64,000 nt of DNA from Terasakiella brassicae (GCF_014641495.1 NZ_BMHV01000013.1:36105-100104); one strand, 5' to 3'; positions 1 through 9,884 are shown, counted from the first letter of the stretch. Program-made: numbers and translations. Notes: generated by a model not told the origin, from the sequence alone.

Positions 1-2535
1 GTCCTGTGAAGGAACCAATTGGCTGTCCAGCCCCCGGATATCGAACAATTCGGTACCATCCGGGTTCATATCTGCCAAGGCTGTTTCACTGATAAACTGC
101 AAGGGCAGAACCCCCATCCCGACAAGGTTGGAGCGATGAATACGTTCATAACTTTGCGCAATAACCGCCTTCACCCCCAACAACCGCGTGCCCTTGGCGG
201 CCCAGTCGCGTGACGATCCAGTGCCATATTCACGACCGGCCAGAACAATCAAAGGGGTCTTTTCCTGCTGGTATTTCATGGCTGTGTCAAAAACACTCAT
301 AACCGTGCCATCAGGCTGGTGTTTGGACCAACCGCCTTCGGTGCCCGGTGCAACCTTGTTGCGGATACGGATATTGGCAAATGTGCCACGCATCATAACT
401 TCGTGGTTGCCGCGACGCGACCCGTAGGAATTGAAATCCGCCGGCTTCACACCCTGTTCTATTAAATACTGCCCGGCGGCACTGTCCTTGGCAATCGAAC
501 CGGCAGGGGAAATATGATCCGTGGTGACAGAATCCCCCAGTATCAACAAAGCGCGCGCCTGTTCAATATTGTCAATTTCAACCGATTGCCCGGCTTCAAA
601 GAACGGCGGATTACGCACATAGGTCGACTCACTTTTCCAGTGGTAGGTTTTGGTCTTGCTGACCGCAATATCTTGCCAGCTTTGCGGGCCTGTAAACACA
701 TCGCTATAACGTGAGCGGAACATTTCCGGTGTTAAAATATCACGAATAAGATCGTCACATTCCCGGTTGCTCGGCCAGATATCTTTCAGATAGACGGGAT
801 TTCCCTGTTGATCTTCCCCAATCGGATCATTCACCAAATCAAGACGTGTTGTCCCAGCCAGCGCATAAGCCACCACCAAAGGCGGAGAGGCCAGATAGTT
901 GGCTTTGACATGCTGGTTGATCCGGCCTTCAAAATTGCGGTTGCCGCTCAGGACCGAAGCCACAACAAGATCACCCTCTTGTACCGCATTGGCAATCGGG
1001 GCTGCCAAGGGACCGGAATTGCCGATACAGGTTGTGCAGCCATATCCCGCCAATGTGAAGCCCAACTCGTCCAATGCCCCTTGCAGACCTGCGGCCTTCA
1101 GATAATCGGTGACAACTTGCGACCCCGGTGCCAGCGATGTTTTGACCCACGGCTTGACCTTTAGACCTTTTCCCAAAGCTTTTTTGGCCAAAAGCCCCGC
1201 CCCCAACATCACACTGGGATTAGATGTATTGGTACAGGATGTAATCGCCGCAATCACAACATCACCGTCATGCAGATTATAAGACTGCCCCTGTACCTCC
1301 ACGCTGCGCGGCTTATCCTGACTGGCAAGTTCCTGCAACGTTTGATCAAAGGAAGCCGCAACACCGGAAAGCTCAATCCGGTCTTGTGGGCGTTTTGGCC
1401 CGGCGAGACTCGGTTCGACAGTTGCCAAATCCAATTCGAGCGTATCGCTATAAATCGGGTCAGGCCCGGCGCTTTCACGCCACAAGCCTTGTTCTTTGGC
1501 ATAAGCTTCAACCAATTTCACCTGATCGGGTTGGCGCGATGTAAAGTTCAGATAACGGATTGTTTCCCCGTCGATGGGGAAAAAGCCGCAAGTCGCCCCA
1601 TATTCCGGGGCCATATTGGCAATGGTTGCACGATCCGGTAAGGGAAGGTGGTCCAGCGCCGGACCATAAAATTCAACAAATTTACCGACAACACCGCGTT
1701 CGCGCAGCATTTGCACCACACGTAACACCAGATCGGTCGCCGTGGTGCCTTCGCGTAATCGTCCGTTTAGCTTGAAACCAACCACATCAGGTAAAACCAT
1801 TGAAACGGGTTGACCAAGCATGGCGGCTTCGGCCTCAATCCCGCCGACACCCCAGCCTAACACGCCCAGCGCATTGATCATGGTGGTATGAGAATCGGTC
1901 CCGACCAACGTATCGGGGAAAGCCAGTAATTCGCCTTGATCTTGTGTCATAACAACTTGGGCGAGGTATTCCAGATTTACCTGATGGCAAATACCGGTCC
2001 CCGGTGGCACCACCCGGAAGTTTTCAAACGCCTGCTGACCCCAGCGCAAAAACTCGTAACGTTCGCGGTTTCTTTTGAATTCAAGTGTTTCGTTGATTTT
2101 CAAAGATTGAGCATGACCGTAATCATCCACCATAATAGAATGGTCAATCACCAGGTCAACCGGACAGATCGGGTTAATCGCCGCCGGATTATCGCCACGT
2201 TCTGCCGCTGCATCGCGCATGGCCGCCAGATCAACAACCGCAGGAACACCGGTAAAATCCTGCATCAAAACACGCGCGGGTCGAAAGGCGATTTCACAGT
2301 CCGAGGATGCCTGATCCAGCCATTTTTCAAGCTGGTCAATATCGGAAACATGAACATCCTTACCATTTTCCCAGCGCAACAGGTTTTCCAGTAAAACCTT
2401 TAAACTAAAAGGCAAGCGGGTGATATCCGCGCCACTTTTTTGCGCCAGTGCTTTCAAACTGAAATAACTGTATTGCGTCTCACCAAGCGTCAATGTGCGT
2501 TTGGTGTTTAATGTATCCTGACCATATTGGGGCAT
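1..2535 (-). CDS. acnA: Aconitate hydratase A (3' end cut by window edge)
   Basis: Cytosolic [4Fe-4S] enzyme that interconverts citrate and isocitrate in the TCA cycle. 845 residues are visible without a stop; family members have about 890, so roughly the last 50 lie outside the window. The cluster-binding cysteines are seen in SCTNTSNP (near residue 430) and GCTTCIGNSG (near residue 500), the spacing of AcnA-type enzymes. GTDSHTT lies in the N-terminal half and the swivel-domain motif GREYGTGSSRDW near the end. The ATG at 2535 is preceded by a good Shine-Dalgarno (AGAGGTGG). The gene lies 126 bp downstream of the ferritin-like gene on the same strand, with a strong hairpin between them. Family assignment is firm. 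Confidence 0.97.
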   Translation of the reverse strand, partial: MPQYGQDTLNTKRTLTLGETQYSYFSLKALAQKSGADITRLPFSLKVLLENLLRWENGKDVHVSDIDQLEKWLDQASSDCEIAFRPARVLMQDFTGVPAVVDLAAMRDAAAERGDNPAAINPICPVDLVIDHSIMVDDYGHAQSLKINETLEFKRNRERYEFLRWGQQAFENFRVVPPGTGICHQVNLEYLAQVVMTQDQGELLAFPDTLVGTDSHTTMINALGVLGWGVGGIEAEAAMLGQPVSMVLPDVVGFKLNGRLREGTTATDLVLRVVQMLRERGVVGKFVEFYGPALDHLPLPDRATIANMAPEYGATCGFFPIDGETIRYLNFTSRQPDQVKLVEAYAKEQGLWRESAGPDPIYSDTLELDLATVEPSLAGPKRPQDRIELSGVAASFDQTLQELASQDKPRSVEVQGQSYNLHDGDVVIAAITSCTNTSNPSVMLGAGLLAKKALGKGLKVKPWVKTSLAPGSQVVTDYLKAAGLQGALDELGFTLAGYGCTTCIGNSGPLAAPIANAVQEGDLVVASVLSGNRNFEGRINQHVKANYLASPPLVVAYALAGTTRLDLVNDPIGEDQQGNPVYLKDIWPSNRECDDLIRDILTPEMFRSRYSDVFTGPQSWQDIAVSKTKTYHWKSESTYVRNPPFFEAGQSVEIDNIEQARALLILGDSVTTDHISPAGSIAKDSAAGQYLIEQGVKPADFNSYGSRRGNHEVMMRGTFANIRIRNKVAPGTEGGWSKHQPDGTVMSVFDTAMKYQQEKTPLIVLAGREYGTGSSRDWAAKGTRLLGVKAVIAQSYERIHRSNLVGMGVLPLQFISETALADMNPDGTELFDIRGLDSQLVPSQD

Positions 2536-2610
2536 GTGCCACCTCTCTTTTGCGGGTCTCTATTCCAATTCTATCTCGCTTTGGCCTCTTCTCCCTCTAA
2601 CCCCATGAGC

Positions 2611-2649
2611 ATGCAGGACACATGGCGGGCCACGCCATATCCCCTGCAT
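2611..2649 (-). promoter_or_regulatory. Two-part hairpin between ferritin-like gene and acnA
   Basis: ATGCAGG (2611-2617) pairs with CCTGCAT (2643-2649), and ATGGCG (2622-2627) with CGCCAT (2633-2638), separated by a 4x4 internal loop and closed by a 5-nt loop. It lies 13 bp after the ferritin-like stop and 75 bp before the acnA start. No U-run follows on the minus strand, so it is not a classical intrinsic terminator. A processing, stabilising or 5'-UTR control element of acnA is possible. The pairing is seen; the role is inferred. Confidence 0.55.
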
Positions 2650-2661
2650 CCAAATTCGATT

Positions 2662-2949
2662 CTATTTATGAGCGATTTCTTTATCGGTGAACAAGTAATC
2701 GCGCAATTCCTTGTCCATCACCTTATCCTTGCGACGGATCCATTCCAGCACCATCGCCGCATGTTCTTTTTCTTCGTCGCGGTTATGGATCAGAATATTT
2801 TTCAGATCCTCATCCTTACAGGCATCAATGCGTTGGTTGTACCAATCAACAGCTTCCAGTTCTTCCATCAAGGAAACAACCGCACGATGGTAATCGCGCG
2901 TCTCGTCTGTCAATTCCTCAACCGGTTCGTGATAACCTTCATTAGACAT
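2662..2949 (-). CDS. Encapsulated-ferritin-like (EncFtn family) iron-binding protein, 95 aa
   Basis: Short ferritin-like protein of the type that forms the ferroxidase centre across a dimer interface and is usually stored inside encapsulin shells. The family motifs are intact: EELEAVDWY (E29, E30, E32, W36, Y37) and RDEEKEHA (E59, E60, E62, H63), corresponding to the E32/E62/H65 iron ligands described for the Rhodospirillum rubrum protein. It ends a few residues after the second helix (FTDKEIAHK), so the C-terminal extension that carries the encapsulin-targeting peptide in cargo ferritins is missing, and no encapsulin gene is adjacent. It probably oxidises or stores iron in the cytosol. The neighbour acnA is an Fe-S enzyme, consistent with iron homeostasis. 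Confidence 0.85.
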   Translation of the reverse strand: MSNEGYHEPVEELTDETRDYHRAVVSLMEELEAVDWYNQRIDACKDEDLKNILIHNRDEEKEHAAMVLEWIRRKDKVMDKELRDYLFTDKEIAHK

Positions 2950-2973
2950 GGGTTCTTCTCCCTAAAAATGTAA

Positions 2974-3011
2974 CTGAAAAATATCCTACAAATTAGAGTT
3001 ATATTTTTCAG
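2974..3011. promoter_or_regulatory. Perfect 11-bp inverted repeat in ferritin-like gene promoter region
   Basis: CTGAAAAATAT (2974-2984) is repeated in inverted form at 3001-3011 with a 16-nt spacer, ending 24 bp upstream of the ferritin-like start. It could be an operator for an iron- or redox-responsive repressor or a 5'-UTR hairpin. It does not match a Fur or Irr consensus I know. The rest of this 305-bp gap (2950-3254) holds only the palindrome at 3109 and the mutA leader; no gene is seen. Confidence 0.5.
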
Positions 3012-3108
3012 AAGTGATTGCAAGAGGATAAATCATATCCGACTGCCCATACGAAAGCCGCCGAACCACCAACGACAAAAGTAATAATATTTCAATAACA
3101 TTCCTTAC

Positions 3109-3126
3109 TTGCGAAACTTTCGACAA
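3109..3126. promoter_or_regulatory. Candidate operator upstream of mutA
   Basis: The core CGAAAcTTTCG (3112-3122) is a perfect palindrome flanked by TTG and CAA; one extra base in the right arm spoils full symmetry. It lies about 130 bp upstream of mutA. Short-chain acyl-CoA regulators of the PccR/ScfR type control propionyl-CoA genes in other alphaproteobacteria through TTTGCAAA-like sites; the resemblance here is loose. Site seen, function inferred. Confidence 0.3.
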
Positions 3127-3254
3127 ATCTTTATAACCCGAGAGCGAAAAAACACCTGTTTTGACAGATTACCCTATAGCCATTGCGGTTTTAATTTGGT
3201 AAAACGGTATTGTAATGCGTATTTATTTATCGATGTGTCTCGCAAAGGATTAAC

Positions 3255-5225
3255 ATGAGCGAAGAACGTTTAGCCTTGGCGGCTGAATTTCCGGCGACTT
3301 CTGTAGAAGCCTGGAAAGAGTCTTTGGAAAAAGTTCTCAAAGGTGCCCCTTTTGAAAAAAAGATGGTTGTCAAAACCTACGATGGTATCGACATCCAGCC
3401 TCTTTATACAAAAGCAGATTGGAACGCAGACGGCAATCCGTCCGGTTTCCCCGGTAGCGCCCCGTTCACACGTGGCAATTCCGCCGTGGGTCGCAGCGTG
3501 GATGGCTGGGATATTCGCCAAATTCACGCCCATGCAGACAAATCTGTTGCCAATGATCAAATTCTTGAAGATCTGGAACGCGGCGTCACCTCGATTATTT
3601 TGCAGTTTGACGAAGCCGCACGCGCGGGTAAAAACGGCACCGATGCCCCGGACCTTGCGGGTCGTGGCGGGATTATGATTTATTCCAAAGAAGACCTCGC
3701 CGATGTTTTGGACGGCGTTCTTCTTGATCTCGCGACAGTTTCACTGGAAGCCGGTGCACAAGGTGCGGCAGCCGCTTCTTTGTTGAAAGCTTTGTGGGCT
3801 GATAAAAATATCGCCAATGACAAAGCAATGGGGGCCTTCAACCTTGACCCCCTTGGTACATTGGCAGCCACAGGCACCTTGCCGACATCCGTTGAAGACG
3901 CCCTTGCCGATATGGCGAACTTAGCCAAAGAGACAGCGGCAAATTACCCCAAGGTCACCTCTGTTAAAGTTGATACCTCCGCCTATTACGGTGCTGGTGC
4001 GACAGAAACACAGGATCTGGCAATCGCCTTGGCAACCGGTGTGGCTTACCTGCGTGCAATGGTCGATGCGGGTCTAAGCGTGGATGAGGCGGCGCGTCAA
4101 ATCACCTTCTCCTTTGCTAATGGTGCCGATATCTTTACCGGGATTGCCAAATTACGTGCGGCACGTTTCCTGTGGGCACAAGTCATAAAGGCATCCGGGG
4201 GTTCTGCTGAGGCACAAGGTATGAAACTGCATGCTGTCACCGCAGCCCGTGCCATGTCCAAACGCGACCCTTGGGTCAATATGTTGCGCACAACAGCGAC
4301 CTGTTTTGCCGGGGCCATCGGTGGTGCAGATGCCATTACGGTCTTGCCGTTTGATTATCACTGTGGTGTTGCCGATAACTTCGCCCGCCGCATTGCCCGC
4401 AATACCCAAATTGTTTTGCAGGAAGAAAGCTCACTCAATAAAGTCATCGACCCCGCAGGCGGGTCCTGGTTTATTGAAAACCTGAGCGAACAATATGTTA
4501 AAAAAGCATGGGAATTGTTCCAGGATATTGAAAATCGCGGTGGTATGGCTGCGGTTCTTGCCGATGGGTCTATTCAGTCCCAAATCGCTGAAGTCTGGCA
4601 GGCGCGGCTTAAAAATATCGCCAAACGCAAAGATGCGGTCACAGGCGTTTCTGAATATCCAAATATCATGGAAGACGCGGTTGTGCGCAGCACCCCTGAT
4701 TACGCCGCCTTGATCGCCAAGATCAACAAAGCCGATATCACCATCGCCAGCTTGGCCACACAAGGCAACGCGACAACCATCACGGCCCTGCCCGCCCATC
4801 GTCTGGCTGAAGGGTTTGAAAAACTCCGTGATGCTGCCGATGCTTACAAAGCTGCAAATGGCGACTTCCCGAAAATCTTCTCTGCCAACATGGGGGCCAT
4901 TGCCAAACATACGGCGCGCGCGACATTCGCCAAAAACTTCTTCGAAGCTGGCGGTGTACAGGCCGTAACCAACAACGGTTTTGCCAACGTAGATGATGCG
5001 GTTGCCGCCTTCAAAGACAGTCAAGCTGAAGTTGCCGTTCTATGTGGCAGTGATGATCAGTATGAAGAACTCGCCGCCCGTTTTGCCACAGCCTTAAAAG
5101 CCGCTGGTGCGAAAAAAGTATTCCTCGCCGGGCGCGGTGAATTTGACGGTGTCGATGCTGCCATCGGCATGGGTAGCGATGTGCTCGCCACATTGCAGGA
5201 CCTCCACACTGTATTGGGAGTGTAA
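3255..5225 (+). CDS. mutA: Methylmalonyl-CoA mutase small (beta) subunit
   Basis: Non-catalytic partner of MutB in the heterodimeric adenosylcobalamin-dependent mutase that converts methylmalonyl-CoA to succinyl-CoA, the last step of propionyl-CoA assimilation. At 656 aa it has the usual length for the small subunit. The TIM-barrel part is recognisable ([40 protein letters not shown]). The C-terminal flavodoxin-like domain lacks the DxHxxG cobalamin motif, as expected. The start ATG has AAAGGAT five bases upstream. It is 5 bp from mutB, so surely one operon. No epimerase or propionyl-CoA carboxylase gene is in the window. Confidence 0.95.
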   Translation: MSEERLALAAEFPATSVEAWKESLEKVLKGAPFEKKMVVKTYDGIDIQPLYTKADWNADGNPSGFPGSAPFTRGNSAVGRSVDGWDIRQIHAHADKSVANDQILEDLERGVTSIILQFDEAARAGKNGTDAPDLAGRGGIMIYSKEDLADVLDGVLLDLATVSLEAGAQGAAAASLLKALWADKNIANDKAMGAFNLDPLGTLAATGTLPTSVEDALADMANLAKETAANYPKVTSVKVDTSAYYGAGATETQDLAIALATGVAYLRAMVDAGLSVDEAARQITFSFANGADIFTGIAKLRAARFLWAQVIKASGGSAEAQGMKLHAVTAARAMSKRDPWVNMLRTTATCFAGAIGGADAITVLPFDYHCGVADNFARRIARNTQIVLQEESSLNKVIDPAGGSWFIENLSEQYVKKAWELFQDIENRGGMAAVLADGSIQSQIAEVWQARLKNIAKRKDAVTGVSEYPNIMEDAVVRSTPDYAALIAKINKADITIASLATQGNATTITALPAHRLAEGFEKLRDAADAYKAANGDFPKIFSANMGAIAKHTARATFAKNFFEAGGVQAVTNNGFANVDDAVAAFKDSQAEVAVLCGSDDQYEELAARFATALKAAGAKKVFLAGRGEFDGVDAAIGMGSDVLATLQDLHTVLGV

Positions 5226-5230
5226 GACAG

Positions 5231-7423
5231 ATGAGCAATATTCCTAACTTTGCAAATGTTGCGCTGGACACTTCCGGCCTGAACAAAGAACAAGCCAGCG
5301 ACTGGAAAGGCCGTATCGAAGGTCAAACAGGCAAAAAACTGGATGACCTGACATGGAACACACCGGAAGGGATCGGCGTTAAACCGCTTTATACCGCCGA
5401 AGACCTGAATGGTTTGGACAGTCTGGACAGTGTTCCGGGGTTTGCCCCGTTCAAACGCGGCCCGTACAATTCCATGTACACCACACGCCCGTGGACGGTG
5501 CGCCAATATGCGGGTTTCTCCACCGCCGAAGAATCCAACGCTTTTTACCGCCGCAACCTTGCGGCTGGTCAAAAAGGCCTGTCTGTCGCCTTTGACCTTG
5601 CCACACACCGAGGTTATGATTCCGATCACCCGCGCGTTGCCGGGGATGTCGGCATGGCGGGTGTGGCGATTGACAGTATTTACGATACACGTACCCTGTT
5701 TGACGGGATCCCGCTGGATCAAATGTCTGTTTCCATGACCATGAACGGTGCGGTTCTGCCTGTTCTGGCCCTGTACGTTCTGGCGGCTGAAGAACAAGGT
5801 GTCACACCGGATAAACTGTCCGGGACCATTCAGAACGATATTCTCAAAGAATTCATGGTGCGTAACACCTATATCTACCCACCGACCCCGTCCATGAAGA
5901 TCATTTCTGATATCTTTGGCTTTACCTCAACAGAAATGCCGAAATTCAACTCGATCTCTATTTCCGGTTACCACATGCAGGAAGCCGGTGCGACAGCCGA
6001 TCTGGAACTGGCTTACACGCTGGCAGATGGTGTGGAGTATCTGCGGGCCGGTATTGCAACCGGTCTGGATGTCGATGCCTTCGCCCCGCGCTTGTCCTTC
6101 TTCTGGGCCATCGGCATGAACTTCTTTATGGAAGTTGCCAAAATGCGCGCAGGTCGGATGTTATGGTCACGTCTAGTAAACCAGTTTGATCCGAAAAACC
6201 CGAAATCACTGGCCTTGCGGACGCACTCCCAAACATCGGGCTGGTCTTTGACGGCACAGGACGTGTTTAACAACGTCACGCGTACCTGTATCGAGGCAAT
6301 GGCATCAAGCCAAGGTCATACGCAATCGCTGCACACCAACGCACTGGACGAAGCCTTGGCCCTGCCGACGGATTTCTCCGCCCGTATTGCCCGTAACACA
6401 CAGATTTTCCTGCAACAGGAAACAGGCACCTGTGATGTGATCGACCCGTGGGGTGGTTCCTACTACGTTGAAAAACTGACACAGGATCTGGCCGAAAAAG
6501 CATGGGCACATATTCAGGAAGTTGAAGAACAAGGCGGCATGGCCAAAGCCATCGAAGCCGGCATTCCCAAAATGCGCATCGAAGAAGCCGCAGCACGGAC
6601 CCAGGCCCGCATTGACAGTGGCCGTCAGACCGTTGTCGGTGTCAACAAATATCAACTTGAAAACGAAGATGCGATCGATGTTCTCAAGGTTGAAAATTCC
6701 GAAGTGCGCAAGTCCCAGATTGCCAAACTGGAACGCCTGCGTGCAGAACGTAATGAAGCTGATACACAAGCCTCACTGGATGCCTTGAGCGAAGCCGCAA
6801 AAACCGAAAATGGCAACCTGCTTGATCTGGCGATTAAGGCCGGGCGCGCCAAAGCCACAGTTGGTGAAATCTCGCTTGCTCTGGAAAAAGTCTATGGGCG
6901 CCATCAAGCCACCATTCGTGCCATTTCCGGTGTTTATAAAAACGAAGTGGGTGAAATGAACGAAAAGATTGAAGACGTAACCAAGCTGGTTAAAAAATTC
7001 GAAAACCATGAAGGGCGTCGCCCGCGTATTCTGATTGCAAAAATGGGCCAAGATGGACACGATCGCGGTCAAAAAGTAATCGCAACCGCCTTTGCCGATC
7101 TTGGTTTCGACGTGGATATCGGACCGTTGTTCCAGACACCGGAAGAAACTGCGCGTCAAGCGGTTGAAAACGATGTCGATATTGTTGGCGCTTCCTCCTT
7201 GGCTGCGGGTCACCTGACCTTGGTGCCGCAACTGCGCGAAGAACTGACAAAACTGGAACGCGACGATATCCTGATTGTCTGCGGCGGCGTTATTCCACCG
7301 CAAGACTTCGACGCCTTGTATGAAGGGGGCGCAGAAGCGATCTTCCCACCGGGCACCGTCATTTCCGAAGCCGCCATTGATTTAATGAAAAAGCTGAACG
7401 AAGTTGTCGGTATTGAGGACTAA
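5231..7423 (+). CDS. mutB: Methylmalonyl-CoA mutase large (alpha) subunit
   Basis: Catalytic, adenosylcobalamin-binding subunit of methylmalonyl-CoA mutase (730 aa, typical length). The substrate-binding TIM barrel occupies about residues 1-570, with [20 protein letters not shown] and [10 protein letters not shown]. The C-terminal B12 domain (from about residue 595) carries DGHDRG, in which H610 is the cobalt-coordinating histidine (DxHxxG), followed by the GASSLAAGH segment. It is cotranscribed with mutA. A REP-like hairpin follows the stop, before meaB. Cobalamin biosynthesis genes at 44-49 kb could supply the cofactor. Confidence 0.97.
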   Translation: MSNIPNFANVALDTSGLNKEQASDWKGRIEGQTGKKLDDLTWNTPEGIGVKPLYTAEDLNGLDSLDSVPGFAPFKRGPYNSMYTTRPWTVRQYAGFSTAEESNAFYRRNLAAGQKGLSVAFDLATHRGYDSDHPRVAGDVGMAGVAIDSIYDTRTLFDGIPLDQMSVSMTMNGAVLPVLALYVLAAEEQGVTPDKLSGTIQNDILKEFMVRNTYIYPPTPSMKIISDIFGFTSTEMPKFNSISISGYHMQEAGATADLELAYTLADGVEYLRAGIATGLDVDAFAPRLSFFWAIGMNFFMEVAKMRAGRMLWSRLVNQFDPKNPKSLALRTHSQTSGWSLTAQDVFNNVTRTCIEAMASSQGHTQSLHTNALDEALALPTDFSARIARNTQIFLQQETGTCDVIDPWGGSYYVEKLTQDLAEKAWAHIQEVEEQGGMAKAIEAGIPKMRIEEAAARTQARIDSGRQTVVGVNKYQLENEDAIDVLKVENSEVRKSQIAKLERLRAERNEADTQASLDALSEAAKTENGNLLDLAIKAGRAKATVGEISLALEKVYGRHQATIRAISGVYKNEVGEMNEKIEDVTKLVKKFENHEGRRPRILIAKMGQDGHDRGQKVIATAFADLGFDVDIGPLFQTPEETARQAVENDVDIVGASSLAAGHLTLVPQLREELTKLERDDILIVCGGVIPPQDFDALYEGGAEAIFPPGTVISEAAIDLMKKLNEVVGIED

Positions 7424-7441
7424 GTCCTGAGCCAACAAACA

Positions 7442-7477
7442 TCATCCCGGATCGGCACTTGCGCTTGTCCGGGATGA
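7442..7477. repeat. REP-like CCGGGATGA palindrome between mutB and meaB
   Basis: TCATCCCGGA (7442-7451) pairs with TCCGGGATGA (7468-7477) around a 16-nt loop, 18 bp after the mutB stop and followed by a T-rich stretch. The arms match the palindrome at 63836-63863, so both appear to belong to one dispersed family of CCCGG/CCGGG hairpins common in alphaproteobacterial genomes. It may also attenuate transcription between mutB and meaB. Confidence 0.6.
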
Positions 7478-7518
7478 CGTGTTTTATAAGCACAGATTAA
7501 GTAATTAAGAGATTCCCC

Positions 7519-8559
7519 ATGAACGACATTGTCAATCATTCCGTCAAAAAAGGCCCGGTTCGTCGGCGCAGACAACCGTCTGTCGATGAATATGTCGAAG
7601 GTGTTTTAAGCGGGGACCGGACAATGTTGGGCCGCACCATCTCTTTGGTGGAAAGCACCAGTCCGCGCTACCGTAAAATCGCGCAGGAAGTTTTGTTAAA
7701 ACTTCTGCCTCATAGCGGTAAGGCACACCGTGTCGGGATTACAGGTGTACCCGGTGTCGGGAAATCCACAACGATTGAGGCCTTGGGCTGCAATTTATGC
7801 GAAGCCGGTCACAAGGTTGCGGTTCTCGCCGTTGACCCGACCAGTTCGGTTTCCGGCGGATCCATTCTGGGCGACAAGACCCGCATGAATAACTTGGCTA
7901 TTCAGGAAAACGCCTTTATCCGGCCAAGTCCGAGTTCCTGCACATTGGGCGGCGTCACCAAAATGACCCGTGAAACCATGATCGTATGCGAGGCCGCAGG
8001 CTATGACGTTGTCTTGGTGGAAACCGTTGGTGTCGGACAAAGCGAAACCGTTGTTGCCGATATGGTGGACTTCTTTCTTGTGTTGATGTTGCCCGGCGCC
8101 GGGGATGAACTGCAAGGTATCAAAAAAGGTGTGTTGGAACTGGCCGATATGATCGCCGTCAACAAATCCGATGGCCCCAACGAAAAACGCGCAAAAATGG
8201 CGGCGCGTGAATATAAAAACGCCCTGCATATTATGCGCCCGCAAAGCCCGAACTGGTCCCCGCCTGTGGTCTGTATTTCCGGCCTGTCCAATATGAACCT
8301 TGATGAAATGTGGACCAAGGTTGAAGACCATCGCAGCAAATTAGGCGAAACGGGTGAATTGAAAACAAAACGCACCGAACAGCAATTTCGCTGGATGTGG
8401 GCAATGGTCGAAGACCGCTTGATGGATGCGCTTAAATCCCATCCCGATGTGGTCAATTTAATTGATCCGATCCATGAAGCCATTACCCGTGACGAATTAA
8501 CCGCTACCGTTGGCGCACAACGTATCCTTAATGCGTTTGGACTGACCGATACCCTATAA
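7519..8559 (+). CDS. meaB: MeaB/ArgK-family GTPase, methylmalonyl-CoA mutase chaperone
   Basis: G3E-family P-loop GTPase that gates adenosylcobalamin loading of methylmalonyl-CoA mutase and guards it from inactivation. Seen: Walker A GVPGVGKST (K82), the switch segment VDPTSSVSGGSILGDKTRM, VETVGVGQSE, and the NKSD guanine-specificity motif. The length of 346 aa is normal. The gene lies 95 bp downstream of mutB on the same strand, with a REP-like hairpin between; this linkage is the standard genomic context and makes the assignment secure. Confidence 0.95.
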   Translation: MNDIVNHSVKKGPVRRRRQPSVDEYVEGVLSGDRTMLGRTISLVESTSPRYRKIAQEVLLKLLPHSGKAHRVGITGVPGVGKSTTIEALGCNLCEAGHKVAVLAVDPTSSVSGGSILGDKTRMNNLAIQENAFIRPSPSSCTLGGVTKMTRETMIVCEAAGYDVVLVETVGVGQSETVVADMVDFFLVLMLPGAGDELQGIKKGVLELADMIAVNKSDGPNEKRAKMAAREYKNALHIMRPQSPNWSPPVVCISGLSNMNLDEMWTKVEDHRSKLGETGELKTKRTEQQFRWMWAMVEDRLMDALKSHPDVVNLIDPIHEAITRDELTATVGAQRILNAFGLTDTL

Positions 8560-8621
8560 AGACAGTTGTAAACTGTACTTTTAAAGCCTACATTTATATT
8601 CAAATAGATAATGAGGCCGAG

Positions 8622-9875
8622 ATGAAAAAACTGCTTCTTGTTGAAGATATGAAATTCTTCAACTCGCTTGTCGAAAAGCATGTCCGACGCAATCTGGATA
8701 TTGATGTCGTTTCCTGCACCAGCTATGCCGAAGCCGTTGCCGTTCTCAAAAACGGGTTTGATGATTACTTTCTCGCCATTCTGGATTTAAACCTGCCGGA
8801 CGCACCTGATGGTCAAATCGTTGATCTGGTGATTGGATACGGCATACCGTCTGTCGTTTTCTCCGCGCAATTCAGTGAAGATACCCGCGACCAGATTTTA
8901 TCCAAAAATGTGATCGATTATGTCGTCAAACAAAATCCATCCAGTCTGGATTATCTGGTTTCCTTAATCTCGCGCCTGTATTTCAATGCCAATGTCAAAG
9001 TTCTTGTGGTGGATGATTCCACCACGGCGCGCAAATACGTCATGGATTTGATGAAACGCTACCAGTTCAAGGTTGAAGAAGCCGAAAACGGTATTGAAGC
9101 CTTGGAAATACTGGAAAAACACCCCGATATTCGGCTGGTCATTACCGATTATAACATGCCACAGATGGATGGGTTCGAACTCACCCGCGAAATTCGACGC
9201 AAATATCCCAAACACAAAATCGGCATTATCGGCCTGTCCACCGCCGGAAGTAACATTTTATCCGCCCAATTCATTAAAAACGGTGCTAATGATTTTCTCA
9301 ATAAACCTTTTTTGCGCGAAGAGTTTTTCTGCCGGGTCTGCCAAAACGTCGAACTGATCGAATATATGGACGATCTAAAATCCGCCGCGACCCATGATTT
9401 TCTAACCGGGCTGCACAATCGGCGTTTCCTCAACGATATCGGCAGCAATTCCGTTGCACGCGCCTTGCGTGACGATATGCCACTGAGTGTCGCCTTACTG
9501 GATATCGATCATTTTTCAAAAATTAACAATGAATACGGGCATAGTGCAGGCGATGAAATTCTCATTCAATTGGGGGAACTTCTAAACGAACGCTGCCGTC
9601 GCTCAGACGTGCTGGCACGCACAGGCGGCGAAGAACTCTGCATCATTGCCAACAATCTACCGGCACATCAATGCCATGATTTTTTTGACGGATTACGCCA
9701 CATGATCGAAAAGCATGACTTCAAGGCAGGTCAGAAAACATTAAAGCTAACCGTCAGTATCGGTGTATGCAATCACGTTCACGAAAGTTTCGATGCCATG
9801 ATTGCCTCTGCAGAAGAGGCCTTGCTCTATGCCAAAAACGAAGGGCGCAATCGCACCAGCATTCAAACTAACTAA
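8622..9875 (+). CDS. PleD-like response regulator: REC-REC-GGDEF diguanylate cyclase
   Basis: Predicted to make cyclic di-GMP when phosphorylated. Two receiver domains come first (about residues 3-120 and 126-245), each with an intact acceptor aspartate (D55 in LDLNLPD, D176 in TDYNMPQMDG). A GGDEF domain (about 255-415) follows with a catalytic GGEEL signature at 335-339. An RxxD motif (R326-D329) five residues before it is the classical inhibitory I-site, so product inhibition is expected. There is no EAL domain and no membrane segment. It stands alone 62 bp after meaB; a weak ACAGTT/AACTGT inverted repeat lies in the gap. The cognate kinase is unknown. Confidence 0.92.
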   Translation: MKKLLLVEDMKFFNSLVEKHVRRNLDIDVVSCTSYAEAVAVLKNGFDDYFLAILDLNLPDAPDGQIVDLVIGYGIPSVVFSAQFSEDTRDQILSKNVIDYVVKQNPSSLDYLVSLISRLYFNANVKVLVVDDSTTARKYVMDLMKRYQFKVEEAENGIEALEILEKHPDIRLVITDYNMPQMDGFELTREIRRKYPKHKIGIIGLSTAGSNILSAQFIKNGANDFLNKPFLREEFFCRVCQNVELIEYMDDLKSAATHDFLTGLHNRRFLNDIGSNSVARALRDDMPLSVALLDIDHFSKINNEYGHSAGDEILIQLGELLNERCRRSDVLARTGGEELCIIANNLPAHQCHDFFDGLRHMIEKHDFKAGQKTLKLTVSIGVCNHVHESFDAMIASAEEALLYAKNEGRNRTSIQTN

Positions 9876-9884
9876 AACCAACAA

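Noticed and set aside
1936..2394. 152-codon plus-strand frame
   Set aside because: Lies antisense inside acnA and shows no protein-like features.
2536..3254. Encapsulin shell gene expected beside the EncFtn-like gene
   Set aside because: Both flanks were read; only acnA and mutA are present, and no other open frame fits.
4431..7303. Several long minus-strand frames opposite mutA and mutB (for example 4431-5024, 5057-5797, 6773-7303)
   Set aside because: Shadows of strongly biased coding sequence; no ribosome site, no domain and full overlap with unmistakable genes.
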